64,000 nucleotides of DNA. Origin: Halocaridina rubra (lineage: Eukaryota; Arthropoda; Malacostraca; Decapoda; Atyidae). Positions 19,901 to 30,308 of the stretch are shown here, piece after piece. A model generated the notes under the pieces. That model worked only from the letters and a program-made list of their open reading frames with translations. It was not told where the DNA came from and made no database searches. The position numbers were made by a program, and so were the translations under genes. The DNA lies in NCBI GenBank assembly GCA_037179515.1, contig JAXCGZ010019180.1:22377-86376 (forward strand), given 5' to 3'. Numbering within the stretch: position 1 is the first letter of the stretch; every line of letters begins with the position of its first letter.

Positions 19901-21037
19901 TCCCGTACCATCTTTGATGGAGAGCCCATTGCTGACGCTGAGCATATTTTCTCGTTGCTTTCTCAAGCCCGTTACCTGTCCAAGTTGGATCTGGCCAGTG
20001 GATTTTGGCAAGTCCCGTTGAGCGAGACTACCAAGCCTCTTACAGCTTTTTCCACAAGATATGGTCTATATCAGTTCAGGGTCATGCCTTTTGGTATGGT
20101 AAATGCCCCTGGCTGCTTCAGCAGACTCATGAGGATAGTACTACAGGATCTCGACAATGTTTCATGCTTTATAGACGACATCCTGGTGCATTCTCAGGAT
20201 TGGTCATCGCACCTCGAGACTCTCCGCAGAGTTCTCACTCGTCTGAACCAGCATGGACTTCACTTAAAGCCTTCCAAATGTGAGATTGGTTTCACACAAT
20301 TGCAGTATCTCGGCCACGTGGTTGGAGAAGGAGTTATGTCCCCTATACATGACAGGGTACAAGCTATTAAGGATATGGAGAAACCTGCTACTGTCACTCA
20401 ACTGAAATCATTCCTGGGTAGTGTCGGCTACTACCAACGGTTCATTCCACACTTTAATACTATCGCTGCCCCTTTGCAGCAACTGACCTCCTCGAAGCAA
20501 AGTAAATCCTCCCCTGTCAAATGGACAGATGAAGCGGAGAGAGCATTTTTCAAGCTCCGAGAAGCATTGGCAGGTGAGCCAGTATTACAACTGGTAAACC
20601 CTGATTTTCCATTTATCTTGCAGACCGACGCCTCAGACGAAGGCCTGGGTGCCGTGCTCTTGCAAGCCCGATCAGACAACTCAGCAGAAGTAGCTCCAGT
20701 GCGATATGCAAGCCGCAGGCTTCGCCCTGCAGAGCGAAATTACTCCACCGTGGAGAAGGAAGCTCTAGCTGCATATTGGGCCATAAAGAAATTTGAAGTC
20801 CATCTGTATGGCCAACATTTTACACTGAGAACCGACCACCGACCTCTCCTATATTTACAGACTGCAGACAAGCTAAATCCTCGTCTGAAAAGGTGGGCAC
20901 TTTACCTGAATCTTTTCAAATTCACTGCCCAACATGTTCATGGCAAGGACAATGACCTTGCTGATCTACTAAGTCGACGGTCGTTACCCTCAAATGAGGA
21001 AGCTGGTGCTGTTAGCCTAAATTTGGCTAGTCAGTAA
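16922..21037 (+). CDS. pol: Single polyprotein: N-terminal domain, protease, integrase, RT, RNase H
   Basis: A 1371-codon intact ORF; ATG 16922 has a good context (AAACATGG). Residues 1-90 are charged and helical (EERAREEAQAQRKK), and 90-190 are basic and Pro/His/Ser-rich. Protease: ALDTGDNG with D227. Integrase: HHLPLSGHRG (about 448) and CPVC (about 485), then D517, D577 and E613 with D-35-E spacing. RT follows: SPWCSPLLAVRKRDGSHRFC, KLDLASGFWQVP, catalytic FIDD with D1085-D1086. RNase H: QTDASDEGLGAVL (D1236), TVEKEALA, RTDHRPLLYL, DLADLLSRR. Integrase before RT is atypical for gypsy. No CCHC knuckle or major homology region is visible. The protease reads DTGDNG where B has DTGANG. Confidence 0.95.
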   Translation: METIKTFDEERYLDILIARGERYGFSPRQELFEWAYEKMVERRDMLEERAREEAQAQRKKAQAQHKHELALARFRAGIPDSSPLSGNRDYRNGKHKSPLQNFNRPAPPPHTPKSYYGHAPTLKKDDPVRPKPQQLRGKGHYSAPPSQGFQPNSKSHHAPSHSGGPHSRLATHSAHVVETGPERANEDNAEEPPHKLANVEFIEHDDLEMIPKCLETINGVEAEIALDTGDNGILVDERFIRDEDFTSKVVRVRVAEGTPQIRRCCVINLDCKYYKGKAPAVAIIGLMYPVLMGRALNLVPTFQADLYHKDISRYNFPQGKSHEAISAATPGLDAKNLDDSPTDSVESAAVSKRNVEHGEFTPPLPDDAPLEPLKSRPDFAKLQQDCPSLKRWMQQATEGRTFTVRGGGQITYALEDGVLRRHVTKGGHTFKQLVVPASLRRQAMYVAHHLPLSGHRGKAKTRHVLQKAFAWPNMYAEVDRYVGSCPVCQSTSTAPVPKVPMGITKLSMEPISNVAIDILGPINPTLSTGKQFLLVYDDLATRYPDAVPLSSITTEAVAQALFEMCSRVGFPEQVTSDNGSQFTSRHFEAFCNLLEIKHIRTSVYHAQSNGACERYNGTLKRCLRKLVIDMPRQWDKYVPAALFSFRDTPHDTTGYSPFEMIYGHKVRGPVEFLAECWDSPTIEDDDRDVHEYILKFSSHLKKAWKTAQLAIKGHQQTAKLLFDKRARRRALTPGDRALLLLPTDTRKLMLRWKGPYTVVHRVTPDNYVLNVDGINRKYHINQLKLYCEDPEAHRDPALALPATPIDASSINRTSEAAATQVLHYSHPLLPILEYSTLAVETDLREWSFSEEAPLAAATALAIEDISLAFDDGKDPAIPTHRKESVSNCIINSRLQPSQREQLNKLFEDYENVFNDLPGITTTLEHHVRLTDPEPFRHSYGLPHQLSLRLKEDLDTWVRLGIVEKSISPWCSPLLAVRKRDGSHRFCLDCRKLNSRTIFDGEPIADAEHIFSLLSQARYLSKLDLASGFWQVPLSETTKPLTAFSTRYGLYQFRVMPFGMVNAPGCFSRLMRIVLQDLDNVSCFIDDILVHSQDWSSHLETLRRVLTRLNQHGLHLKPSKCEIGFTQLQYLGHVVGEGVMSPIHDRVQAIKDMEKPATVTQLKSFLGSVGYYQRFIPHFNTIAAPLQQLTSSKQSKSSPVKWTDEAERAFFKLREALAGEPVLQLVNPDFPFILQTDASDEGLGAVLLQARSDNSAEVAPVRYASRRLRPAERNYSTVEKEALAAYWAIKKFEVHLYGQHFTLRTDHRPLLYLQTADKLNPRLKRWALYLNLFKFTAQHVHGKDNDLADLLSRRSLPSNEEAGAVSLNLASQ

Positions 21038-21672
21038 AGATTACTTCTCTAATGTGTTGTTTATTTTTATGTTTATCTTTTATGTCTTTAATACTGTACT
21101 GTACTTGTTTATTTTAGCGTACAAACGTTATTCCTAATGGAAAACGAAAAAGATGAAGAATAATTTTTTGATCGTAGTTTTATATTTCCCTTTGTGGGAC
21201 TTTGAAAGCCAGAACTTGGCAGAAACATTTTAGTTTAGTGCTGAATAGCTGAATGTTTTAAATCCAGTCGCCAATGTTAATGACGACGTGGTTCAAATGT
21301 TTAATTTGCGTATACTGTATTTTATTTTGTATATTATATTATTGCCTTCTTGCATGTGAAGCATTCATAAACTTAAATATTGATATTCACTGATATCTAA
21401 TTGTGATTTAATTTTCTTGAAATTTGAATTTGATCACATTTCTTTTATGTTTTGCATGTCATTTAATGTTTTGTTTACAAGACTTGTTTACTTTTACTAA
21501 TAGTATGATATGTTCCAGTGGTGGATCCCATTCTTATTGTTCATTTGTTCTTTTCCATGAGAAGGATATCTCATCCCTCATAATAACACTGAAGTCACCG
21601 TAACTTCCTCTGTTCTTTTTTCGCCTTCTGTAGTAGAATTTTGCTAAATCAATATTCTCTAGAAAGGGCCTT
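21038..21672 (+). other. 3' untranslated region of element A
   Basis: AT-rich, no ORF of note, and colinear with B's 27849-28487. The LTR is preceded by TCTAGAAAGGGCCTT, a weak purine-rich tract (AGAAAGGG) at about the polypurine tract position. Confidence 0.7.
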
Positions 21673-23633
21673 TGTGACAGAGTGTTTCGCTCAATGTCAA
21701 CAGAGGCTGTTAGATGCCTTAACAAATAAATTAGTAACATAACTGTTATTTTCTAGCTAAAAAAAATAAATTTAACATAATTGTTATTTTCTATCTAAAA
21801 AAATAATTCCCACTTCTTGACTTTCGCAGATTATGATTATTTGCAATTTGTATTTTAGCCTATAGCTAATTCTATATAGCTTATTTACTCTTCTTGTACG
21901 TGTAGAAGTATAGCCCCAATATAAAGGCTGCTCCTATTTTTCTGTCTGCAACGAGCCAAGAAAATTAAGAAACAAATAACCAGTAACCTAACTTTTCATT
22001 ATTATTCTCGTTTTATTTTATTTGCTTCCACTTGTTGCACCTAAAAATACTGTCTCTCCCTTGCATCTCTGCTATAATTGCCTGCCAGGGACCACCACTA
22101 AAATAGTCCTTAAAATGAAATCAGAGCCAATTACTGCTCTAGGAATGTCTCCTACAGATGACGTCACGAGGAACAAGGAGACGCTCTCTTTTGGCGCCGA
22201 GACTGCCCAGAGGCAACATCTCGCCTGGGTAGTCTAAGTTTATTTTCAATATTAATTACGTGGCATCTTCACAGGAATTCATCTAGCACAACAAGGAATT
22301 CATCTAGCACAACAAGGTGAGGGATAGTGTATGGTAAAGCTCGTGGGTCAAGCAAATTGGTTTATTTTCGAGAATTAGTTACATTCGTTACTGGATAAAT
22401 CTTATGGATTTCTATTCTCAGATTCCATTCCCAGTCACAGGAAATTTTGTAGATTACCACACTGGAATCTCACATGCCAAAGTTAATTCCTTAACCTGTA
22501 AATTACAGCTGATATATATTGCTGAGAAGTTTCTTTTCACTGAATGTGATAAACGAAAATCTCATCCTCTGAAGACTAGTTATGAGCCCGTAAAAATCTA
22601 TCTCTCTTCCTAATAAATTCTAATTTCATTTCACCTCTTTCTATCATCGTAAATAAAGTGTTTTACTTCAAAAACTCGTCAATAAAGCTATTTGCCAAAA
22701 AACAAAATTGCAAATATTCAAAAGGTAATTTTTCCCAGTTGGCTATGCAAATATTTCTTGTTAACCACAATTTAATGAATGCATACCGTATTTATCTTGC
22801 TAATTCTTCATATGTTGGGGATAAAGTGTTTTGAGTTATAAGTTGCAAATACCTCAAAAGGTGGTTTTGCACCCTTTTTTTCATTGCAAAGTTCTTGATA
22901 ACTAAAAGTGAATGAATACTGTATTTATCTCGTAGATTCTTCCTTTATCCTAAATAGAGTGTTTTACCATATTAATTGCATATCAGTAATAAGCATTGCA
23001 ACTTTTGTGGTTGCCCACAATTTAAGGAATACATACAGTACTGTATTTGTCTTGCTTATTCTTCATTTATTGTGAATATATTATTTTCTTTAAAACCAGT
23101 AAAGAATTAATGTTTTGTATGCTATTATGGTAGCATAAATATTTCTGGTTAGCTGTGAATAACCTATATATATTCATCCAGTAGAATGACATTGGAAACT
23201 CATTATATGTGTGCTCATGCTTTCAGTTTCCCATTATAAACAGTGTGTCATTTCTGTTTCTGAAATTGCAGTGTCCTGTATTCTACTCTGCCTGTGTGAC
23301 AGAGGTAATCATCGAGTTGAGGCCAAAGTCTTGGCATACGTCCGTGGTGCCGGGAAACGAACTCATACTCACCTCCTCCGGGATTCGTGGCAGCATTTCA
23401 TAAAATTTAATTTGAGAAATTTAATTCAATTCTTTTAATGTCATTGCATTTCCAAAATTAAAAGAAAGTTGAATTCTGAGTTTCATTTAACCGACTAATG
23501 GTAATAAAAATGGGGTGTTCAAGTACAAATATCTGTCCTGTCTGTTTGTGAGCTCTTAACCGAGCTCGGTACTTTGAGTCCCCTTAGTAAAACAGAATCT
23601 TAACAACACTCTAGCATCATTAAACCCCCCACA
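21673..23633 (+). repeat. 3' LTR of element A (intron-containing form)
   Basis: It is nearly identical to 13486-15447, including the TATA box (21920-21926), the 21-bp duplication and the intron-like segment at 22317-23271 (955 bp; one base shorter in a T run). It ends CCCCCCACA, followed by TSD TGGTT. Confidence 0.96.
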
Positions 23634-23638
23634 TGGTT

Positions 23639-23730
23639 CTTTCATTTTTTTTTTCTACTACTGTATTGTAGAGATTTTTCTTTTTTGTGGTTGTTTTGGC
23701 ACTTCGTTATTGACTGTTTAGGAAACAAAC
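23639..23730 (+). other. Continuation of element B leader after element A
   Basis: This matches 16812-16921 of element A (CTTTCATTTTTTTT, CTACTACTGTATT, GACTGTTTAGGAAAC) and carries the sequence interrupted at 13485. Its start fixes the insertion point of A. Confidence 0.9.
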
Positions 23731-26700
23731 ATGGAAACCATCAAAACATTCGATGAGGAGCGTTACCTGGACATAATGATTGCTAGGGGTGAGAGATACG
23801 GTTTTTCCCCAAGACAGAAGCTCTTCGAATGGGCTCATGAGAAGATGGTTGAACGCCAAGATAAGCTGGAGAAGAGAGCAAGTGATGAGGCACAAGCACA
23901 ACGTGAGGAGGCACAAGCACAACGTGAACATGAGCTTGCGCTTGCTCAGCTTCGAGCGGGAATCCCAGACAGTAGTCCTTTATCATGGAAATAGAGATTA
24001 CAGGAATGGGAAGCACAAGAGCCCCTCGCAGAACTTCAATCGTCCAGCTCATCCTCCTCACACTCCTAAGCCTTATTACGGCCATGCACCCACACTCAAG
24101 AAGGATGACCCGGTAAGACCTAAGCCTCAGCAGTTCAGAGGCAAAGGCCATTACTCTGCTCCACCTTCCCAGGGTTTTCAGCCAAACTCTAAGAGCCACC
24201 ACGCTCCCTCACACAGCGGCGGCCCACATAGCCGTCTGGCCACTCACTCAGCCCATGTTGTGGAAACAGGGCCAGAAAGGGCCAATGAGGATAATTCCGA
24301 GGAACCACCACACAAACTTGCCAATGTGGAATTCATTGAACATGATGATCTGGAAATGATCCCAAAATGCCTAGAAACCATAAATGGTGTGGAAGCTGAG
24401 ATAGCCCTTGACACAGGGGCCAATGGCATACTTGTTGACGAGAGATTCGTCAGGGATGAAGATTTTACCAGCAAAGTCGTTCGTGTGCGGGTTGCTGAAG
24501 GAACACCCCAAATACGACCCTGCTGTGTCATTAACCTGGATTGCAAATACTACAAGGGAATAGCCCCAGCTGTGGCAATGATTGGGCTTATGTACCCTGT
24601 CTTGATGGGTCGCGCACTGAACCTAGTTCCTGCTTTCCAGGCCGACCTCTACCATAAGGACATTTCTCGTTATAACTCCCCTCGGGGGAAGTCACATGAA
24701 GCCATTTCAGCAGCAACTCCTGGCCTCGATGCCAAGACTATGGACGATTCTCCGACTGACTCCATTGAGTCTGCTGCACTCAGTACACGTAATGTGGAAC
24801 GCGGAGAGTTTCCCCCTCCTTTACCAGATGATGCACCTCTCGAGCCATTGAAGTCCCGTCCAGACTTTGCCAAATTGCAGCAGCAAGACTGCCCCAGCCT
24901 CAAAAGCTGGATGCAGCAGGCCACCGAGAGGACCTTCATGGTGAGAGGAGGAGGCCAGATCACTTACACCCTTGAAGATGGAGTACTTCGTAGGCATGTG
25001 ACTAAAGATGGCCACACCTTTAAACAGTTGGTGGTGCCCGCTTCATTGCGCCGCCAGGCTATGTATGTGGCACACTATTTACCTCTGAGTGGACACAGAG
25101 GCAAAGCAAAAACTCGGCACGTCCTTCAGAAGGCTTTTGCATGGCCAAACATGTACACCGCGGTAGACAGATATGTAGGCTCCTGCCCTGTCTGTCAATC
25201 CACCTCAACCGCACCGGTACCGAAAGTTCCCCTGGGGATAACTAAGCTCTCAATGGAGCCATTTTCCAAGGTCGCTATTGACATATTAGGTCCGATTAAT
25301 CCAGCTTCGTCCACGGGGAAACAGTTCCTCCTGGTATATGTTGACCTGGCAACAAGGTACCCAGATGCAGTGCCACTGTCTTCTATCACAACTGAAGCAG
25401 TCGCTCATGCTCTATTTGAAATCTGCTCCAGGGTTGGCTTTCCTGAGCAGGTCACTTCTGACAATGGAAGTCAGTTTACAAGTAGGCACTTTGAGGCTTT
25501 CTGCAACCTTTTAGAAATGAAGCATATTCGTACGAGTGTCTATCATGCCCAATCAAATGGAGCATGTGAACGCAATAACGGGACATTGAAGCGATGTTTG
25601 CGCAAGCTAGTGATAGATATACATAGGCAGTGGGACAAGTACGTCCCTGCTGCACTTTTCTCCTTCAGAGACACGCCCCACGACACTACTGGATACTCGC
25701 CTTTTGAGCTGATTTATGGTCATAAGGTCAGAGGCCCAGTAGAATTCTTGGCAGAATGTTGGGATTCACCTACCATCGAAGATGACGATAGGGACGTTCA
25801 TGAGTATATTTTGAAGTTTTCGTCTCACCTCAAAAAGGCTTGGAAAACTGCACAATTAGCCATTAAGGGTCACCAGCAGACTGCCAAGCTCCTCTTTGAC
25901 AAGCATGCGCGGCGTCGTGCCCTGACACCTGGAGATTGAGCTCTGTTACTTCTTCCAACAGATACCCGCAAGCTAATGCTACGCTGGAAAGGACCATACA
26001 CTGTGGTACACCGGGTGACCCCTGACAATTATGTGCTAAATGTTGATGGCAATAACCGGAAATACCACATTAACCAGCTGAAGCTTTATTGTGAGGACCC
26101 GGAGGCCCACAGGGATCCTGCGCTGGCGCTCCCAGCAACCCCTATTGATGCCCCCAGCATCAACAGAACCTCCGAGGCTGCAGCAACACAGGTGCTCCAT
26201 TATAGCCACCCCTTACTTTCTATATTGGAATACTCCACCCTTGCAGTGGAGACAGACTTACGGGAGTGGAGTTTTTCGGAAGAAGCCCCTCTGGCTGCAG
26301 CCACCGCCCTTGCAATTGAAGACATAAGCTTAGCTTTTGATGATGGTAAGGATCCTGCCATTCCCACTCACTGAAAAGAAAGTGTGAGTAATTGCATTAT
26401 TAACTCCAGACTCCAACCGAGTCAACGGGAACAGCTGAGCAAGCTATTAGAGGACTATGAGAATGTCTTCAACGACCTCCCAGGCATTACCACTACCCTT
26501 GAGCATCATGTCAGATTGACTGACCCAGAGCCATTTCGGCATTCCTATGGTCTTCCCCACCAGCTGTCCTTACGGCTGAAGGAAGATCTTGACACTTGGG
26601 TCCGCCTCGGAATAGTTGAAAAGAGCATTTCGCCTTGGTGTTCGCCGTTACTGGCAGTGCGTAAGCGAGATGGCAGTCACAGGTTCTGCCTTGACTGTCG

Positions 26701-27848
26701 TAAGCTTAACTCCCGTACCATCTTTGATGGAGAGCCCATTGCTGACGCCGAGCATATTTTTCTCATTGCTTTCCCAAGCCCGTTATCTGTCCAAGTTGGA
26801 TCTGGCCAGTGGATTTTGGCAAGTCCCGTTGAGCGAGACTACCAAGCCTCTTACAGCGGTTTCCACAAGATATGGTCTATACCAGTTCAGGGTCATGCCT
26901 TTTGGTATGGTAAATGCCCCTGGCTGCTTCAGCAGACTCATGAGGATAGTACTACAGGATCTCGACAATGTTTCGTGCTTTATAGACGACATCCTGGTGC
27001 ATTCTCAGGATTGGTCATTGCACCTCGAGACTCTCCGCAGAGTTCTCACTCGTCCGAACCAGCATGGACTTCATTTAAAGCCTTCCAAATGTGAGATTGG
27101 TTTCACACAATTGCAGTATCTCGGCCACGTGGTTGGAGAAGGAGTTATGTCCCCTTTACATGACAGGGTACAAGCTATTAAGGATATGGAGAAACCTGCT
27201 ACTGTCACTCAACTGAGATCATTCCTGGGTAGTGTCGGCTACTACCAACGGTTCATTCCACACTTTAATACTATCGCTGCCCCTTTGCAGCAAATGACCT
27301 CCTCGAAGCAAAGTAAAACCTCCCCTGTCCAATGGACAGATGAAGCGGAGAGAGCATTTTTCAAGCTCCAAGAAGCATTGGCGGGTGAGCCAGTATTACA
27401 ACTGGTGAACCCTGATTTTCCATTTATCTTGCAGACCGACGCCTCAGACGAAGGCCTGGGTGCCGTGCTCTTGCAAGCCCGATCAGAAAACTCAGCAGAA
27501 GTAGCTCCAGTGCGATATGCAAGCCGCAGGCTTCACCCTGCAGAGCGAAATTACTCCACCGTGGAGAAGGAAGCTCTAGCTGCATATTGGGCCATAAAGA
27601 AATTTGAAGTCCATCTGTATGGCCAACATTTTACACTGAGAACCGACCACCGACCTCTCCTATATTTACAGACTGCAGACAAGCTAAATCCTCGTCTGAA
27701 AAGGTGGGCACTTTACCTGAATCTTTTCAAATTCACTGCCCAACATGTTCATGGCAAGGACAATGACCTTGCTGATCTACTAAGTCGACGGTCGTTACCC
27801 TCAAATAAGGAAGCTGGTGCTGTTAGCCTAAATTTGACTAGTCGATAA
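23731..27848 (+). pseudogene. pol: Element B polyprotein, inactivated
   Basis: Colinear with A's ORF. Lesions seen: a 1-nt difference at about 23984-23990 (TATCATGGA against A's TATCCGGA) that ends the first frame after SWK; TGA at 25937-25939 (A has CGA); TGA at 26372-26374 (A has CGA); a 1-nt insertion near 26757-26761 in a T run. Protease keeps DTGANG, integrase keeps D, D, E, and RT keeps FIDD. Between lesions the frames are long (719, 132 and 410 codons), so decay is moderate. The first frame's break might instead be an ancestral frame change between a small 5' ORF and pol. Confidence 0.93.
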
Positions 27849-28487
27849 ATATTACTTCTCTAATGTGTTGTTTGTTTTTTATGTTTATCTTTTATGTCTT
27901 TAATACTGTACTGTACTTGTTTATTTTAGCGTACAAACGTTATTCCTAATGGACGACGAAAAAGATGAAGAATAATTTTTTGATCGTAGTTTTATACTTC
28001 CCTTTGTGGGACTTTGAAAGCCAGAACATGGCGGAAACATTTTAGTTTAGTGTTGAATAGCTGAAACTGTTTTAAATCCAGTCGCCAATGTTAATGATGA
28101 CGTGGTTCATATTTTACATTTGCGTATACTGTATTTTTTTTTTGTATATTATATTATTGCCTTCTTGCATGTGAAGCATTCATAAACTTAAATATTGATA
28201 TTCACTGATATCTAATTGTGAATTAATTTTCTTGAAATTTGAATATGATCACATTTCTTTTATGTTTTGCATGTCATTTAATGTTTTGTTTACAAGACTT
28301 GTTCACTTTTCCTAATAGTATGATATGTTCCAGTGATGGATCCCATTCTTATTGTTCATTTGTTCTTTTCCATGAAAAGGATATCTCATCCCTCATAATA
28401 ACACTGAAGTCACCGTAACTTCCTCTGTTCTTTTTTCGCCTTCTGTAGTAGAATTTTGCTAAATCAATATTCTCTAGAAAGGGCCTA
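27849..28487 (+). other. 3' untranslated region of element B
   Basis: Colinear with 21038-21672. The end reads TCTAGAAAGGGCCTA directly before the LTR. Confidence 0.75.
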
Positions 28488-29434
28488 TGTGACAGAGTGT
28501 TTCGCTCAAAGTCACCAGAGGCTGTTAGATGCCTCATTAATTAACTTAGTAACTTAACTGTTATTTTCTAACTAAAAAAATAATTCCCACTTCTTGACTT
28601 TTGCAGATTATGATTATTTGCAATTTATATTTTAGCTTATAGCTAATTTTAAATATCCCTTATTTACTCTTCTTGTACGTGTAGAAGTATAGTCCCGATA
28701 TAAAGGCTGCTCCTATTTTCCGTCTGCTACGAGTCAAGAACATGCTGGAGATTGTTTACCAGTAACCTAACTTTTCATTATTATTCTCGTTTTATTTTAT
28801 TTGCTTCCACTTTTTGCACCTAAAGATACTGTCTCTCCCTTGCATCTCTGCTATAATTGCCTGCCAGGGACCACCACTAAAATAGTCCTTAAATGATATC
28901 AGATCCAGTTACTGCTCTAGAAATGTATCCTACAGATGAACTCACCAGGAGAGACAATGAGACGCTCTCTTTTGGCGCCCAAACTTCCAAGAGGCAACAT
29001 CTCGGCTGAGCAGTCTAAGTTGTATTTCAGACTTATTTACGTTGCATCTTCACAGGAATTCATCTAGCACAACAAGTGTCCTGTATTCTACTCTGCTCGT
29101 GTGACAGAGGTAATCATCGAGTTGAGGCCAAAGTCTTGGCATACGTCCGTGGTGCCGGGAAACGAAATCGTGCTTACCATCTCCGGGATTCGAGGCAGCA
29201 TTTCACAAAATTTAATTTGAGAAATTTAATTCAGTTCTTTTAATGATTGCATTTCCAAAATTAAAAGAAAGTTGAATTCTGAGTTTCATTTAATCGAGTC
29301 ATGGCAAAATGAATGGGGTGTTCAAGTACAAATATCTGTCCTGTCTGTTTGTGAGCTCTTAACCGAGCTCGGTACTTTGAGTCCCCTTAGTAAAACAGAA
29401 TCTTAACAACACTCAACAATCCCAACTCCCAACA
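28488..29434 (+). repeat. 3' LTR of element B (intronless form)
   Basis: A 947-bp partner of 10840-11787. TATAAAG is at 28699-28705. It contains CTAGCACAACAAGTGTCCTG at about 29070-29090, the exact spliced form of A's LTR. It ends CCCAACA and is followed by TSD CAGAT. Confidence 0.95.
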
Positions 29435-29439
29435 CAGAT

Positions 29440-30044
29440 TCTGTTCCCTTGAAGCCTATCCACACTCCTCACCTACACAATTTTCAGAGTGCCTTTGGAC
29501 AAATGAAGTCTCTAACAGAACAATTGCAGGAAATATTGGAGAATGTTCATGTGGGTAATTTGTTGGATGCTTTTACCAGTGAAGAGAAACAGTTTGATAT
29601 ATGCAATATTGGAGATGTAGAGTGGGAAAAGGCCAAAATATCACTGCAAGCATTGAATTCCAACAATGCAAACTTCAAAGAGTACTGGAGCAGCGCCTTT
29701 CTGAAAAATCTAGATCTCCTAAAGAAACAAGCTTTAGCTTAATCTGGAATGTTAATACAGACAAGTTTTCTTTGAAAAGCCTGAAGGCTAGAGAAGATGT
29801 GTTGCCCAAACTTAAACTTCTTTCACTGGTGGGTATATTTTTGGACCCCTTAGGTCTAATATCACCTTTACTAAGAAGAGGAAAAATTCTTATTCAGAGA
29901 GATTGGTCTGAAAAGCTCTCATGGGAATATATGTTGTCAGTAGTATGCAAAGAGGAATCATCAAATTATGAAAGATCTGAATGTCAAGCTGCCCAAAGGG
30001 TTGAAGAATTGTGGGCATGCTTAATCATAGATGATAAATTGTAG
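29440..30044 (+). pseudogene. BEL/Pao RT C-terminal fragment
   Basis: After the TSD the BEL reading resumes (SVPLKPIHTPHLHNFQ) to a TAG at about 29742, then in a shifted frame reads LIWNVNTDKFSLK and GIFLDPLGLISPLLRRGKIL, which is the block following the RT palm in Pao elements. The RT palm itself, RNase H and integrase are not present on either side of the insertion. The frame ends at 30044. Confidence 0.75.
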
Positions 30045-30308
30045 TACTGATAGGGGAGACCCCCCCATTTTTCCTTTTTTGGAGGGGCCCAGGATGTCTT
30101 GAATATATTTCAAGACAGTTTATTTCTACGTACATTATGTAAGTGTTGTTTTGCATATAGTTTCGTTTCTTGTAACGTAAGTGCATGAATGTACACTTTT
30201 TGACTTAGTATGTGTACTTATTAATTTCTATCATGTATGCACGTATATTCGTATGTATAATGTGTAGTTTATTATGGAGGCTGGCTGTAGAAGACTTGGA
30301 GAAAGGAA
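30045..30308 (+). other. BEL 3' untranslated region and polypurine tract
   Basis: No gene. It contains a run of C's flanked by G's near 30060-30090. GGAGAAAGGAA at 30298-30308 directly precedes the LTR and serves as the polypurine tract. Confidence 0.65.

Larger units (their letters stand above)
13486..23633 (+). mobile_element. Element A: young, intact gypsy element with integrase before RT
   Basis: The LTRs are 13486-15447 (1962 bp) and 21673-23633 (1961 bp) and differ at about ten places by eye. A perfect 5-bp TSD TGGTT flanks it (13481-13485 and 23634-23638), and the target is B's leader, at the point matching 16806-16812 in A itself. The parts are PBS 15452, a 1.45 kb leader, a single ORF 16922-21037 and a 635-bp 3' region. 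The domain order PR-IN-RT-RH resembles Gmr1-type gypsy elements. Confidence 0.96.
10840..29434 (+). mobile_element. Element B: old gypsy element with copia-like domain order, containing element A
   Basis: The LTRs are 10840-11787 (948 bp) and 28488-29434 (947 bp), with TG...CA ends and a perfect 5-bp TSD CAGAT (10835-10839 and 29435-29439). Internal sequence is 11788-13485 plus 23639-28487; the 10.15 kb between is element A and its TSD copy. The coding region carries at least four inactivating lesions. B sits in the BEL protease-RT linker. Confidence 0.95.

Noticed and set aside
10840..29434. A tandem chain of LTR elements made by unequal recombination
   Set aside because: Two independent perfect TSDs at the right places and the continuity of B's leader support nested insertion instead.
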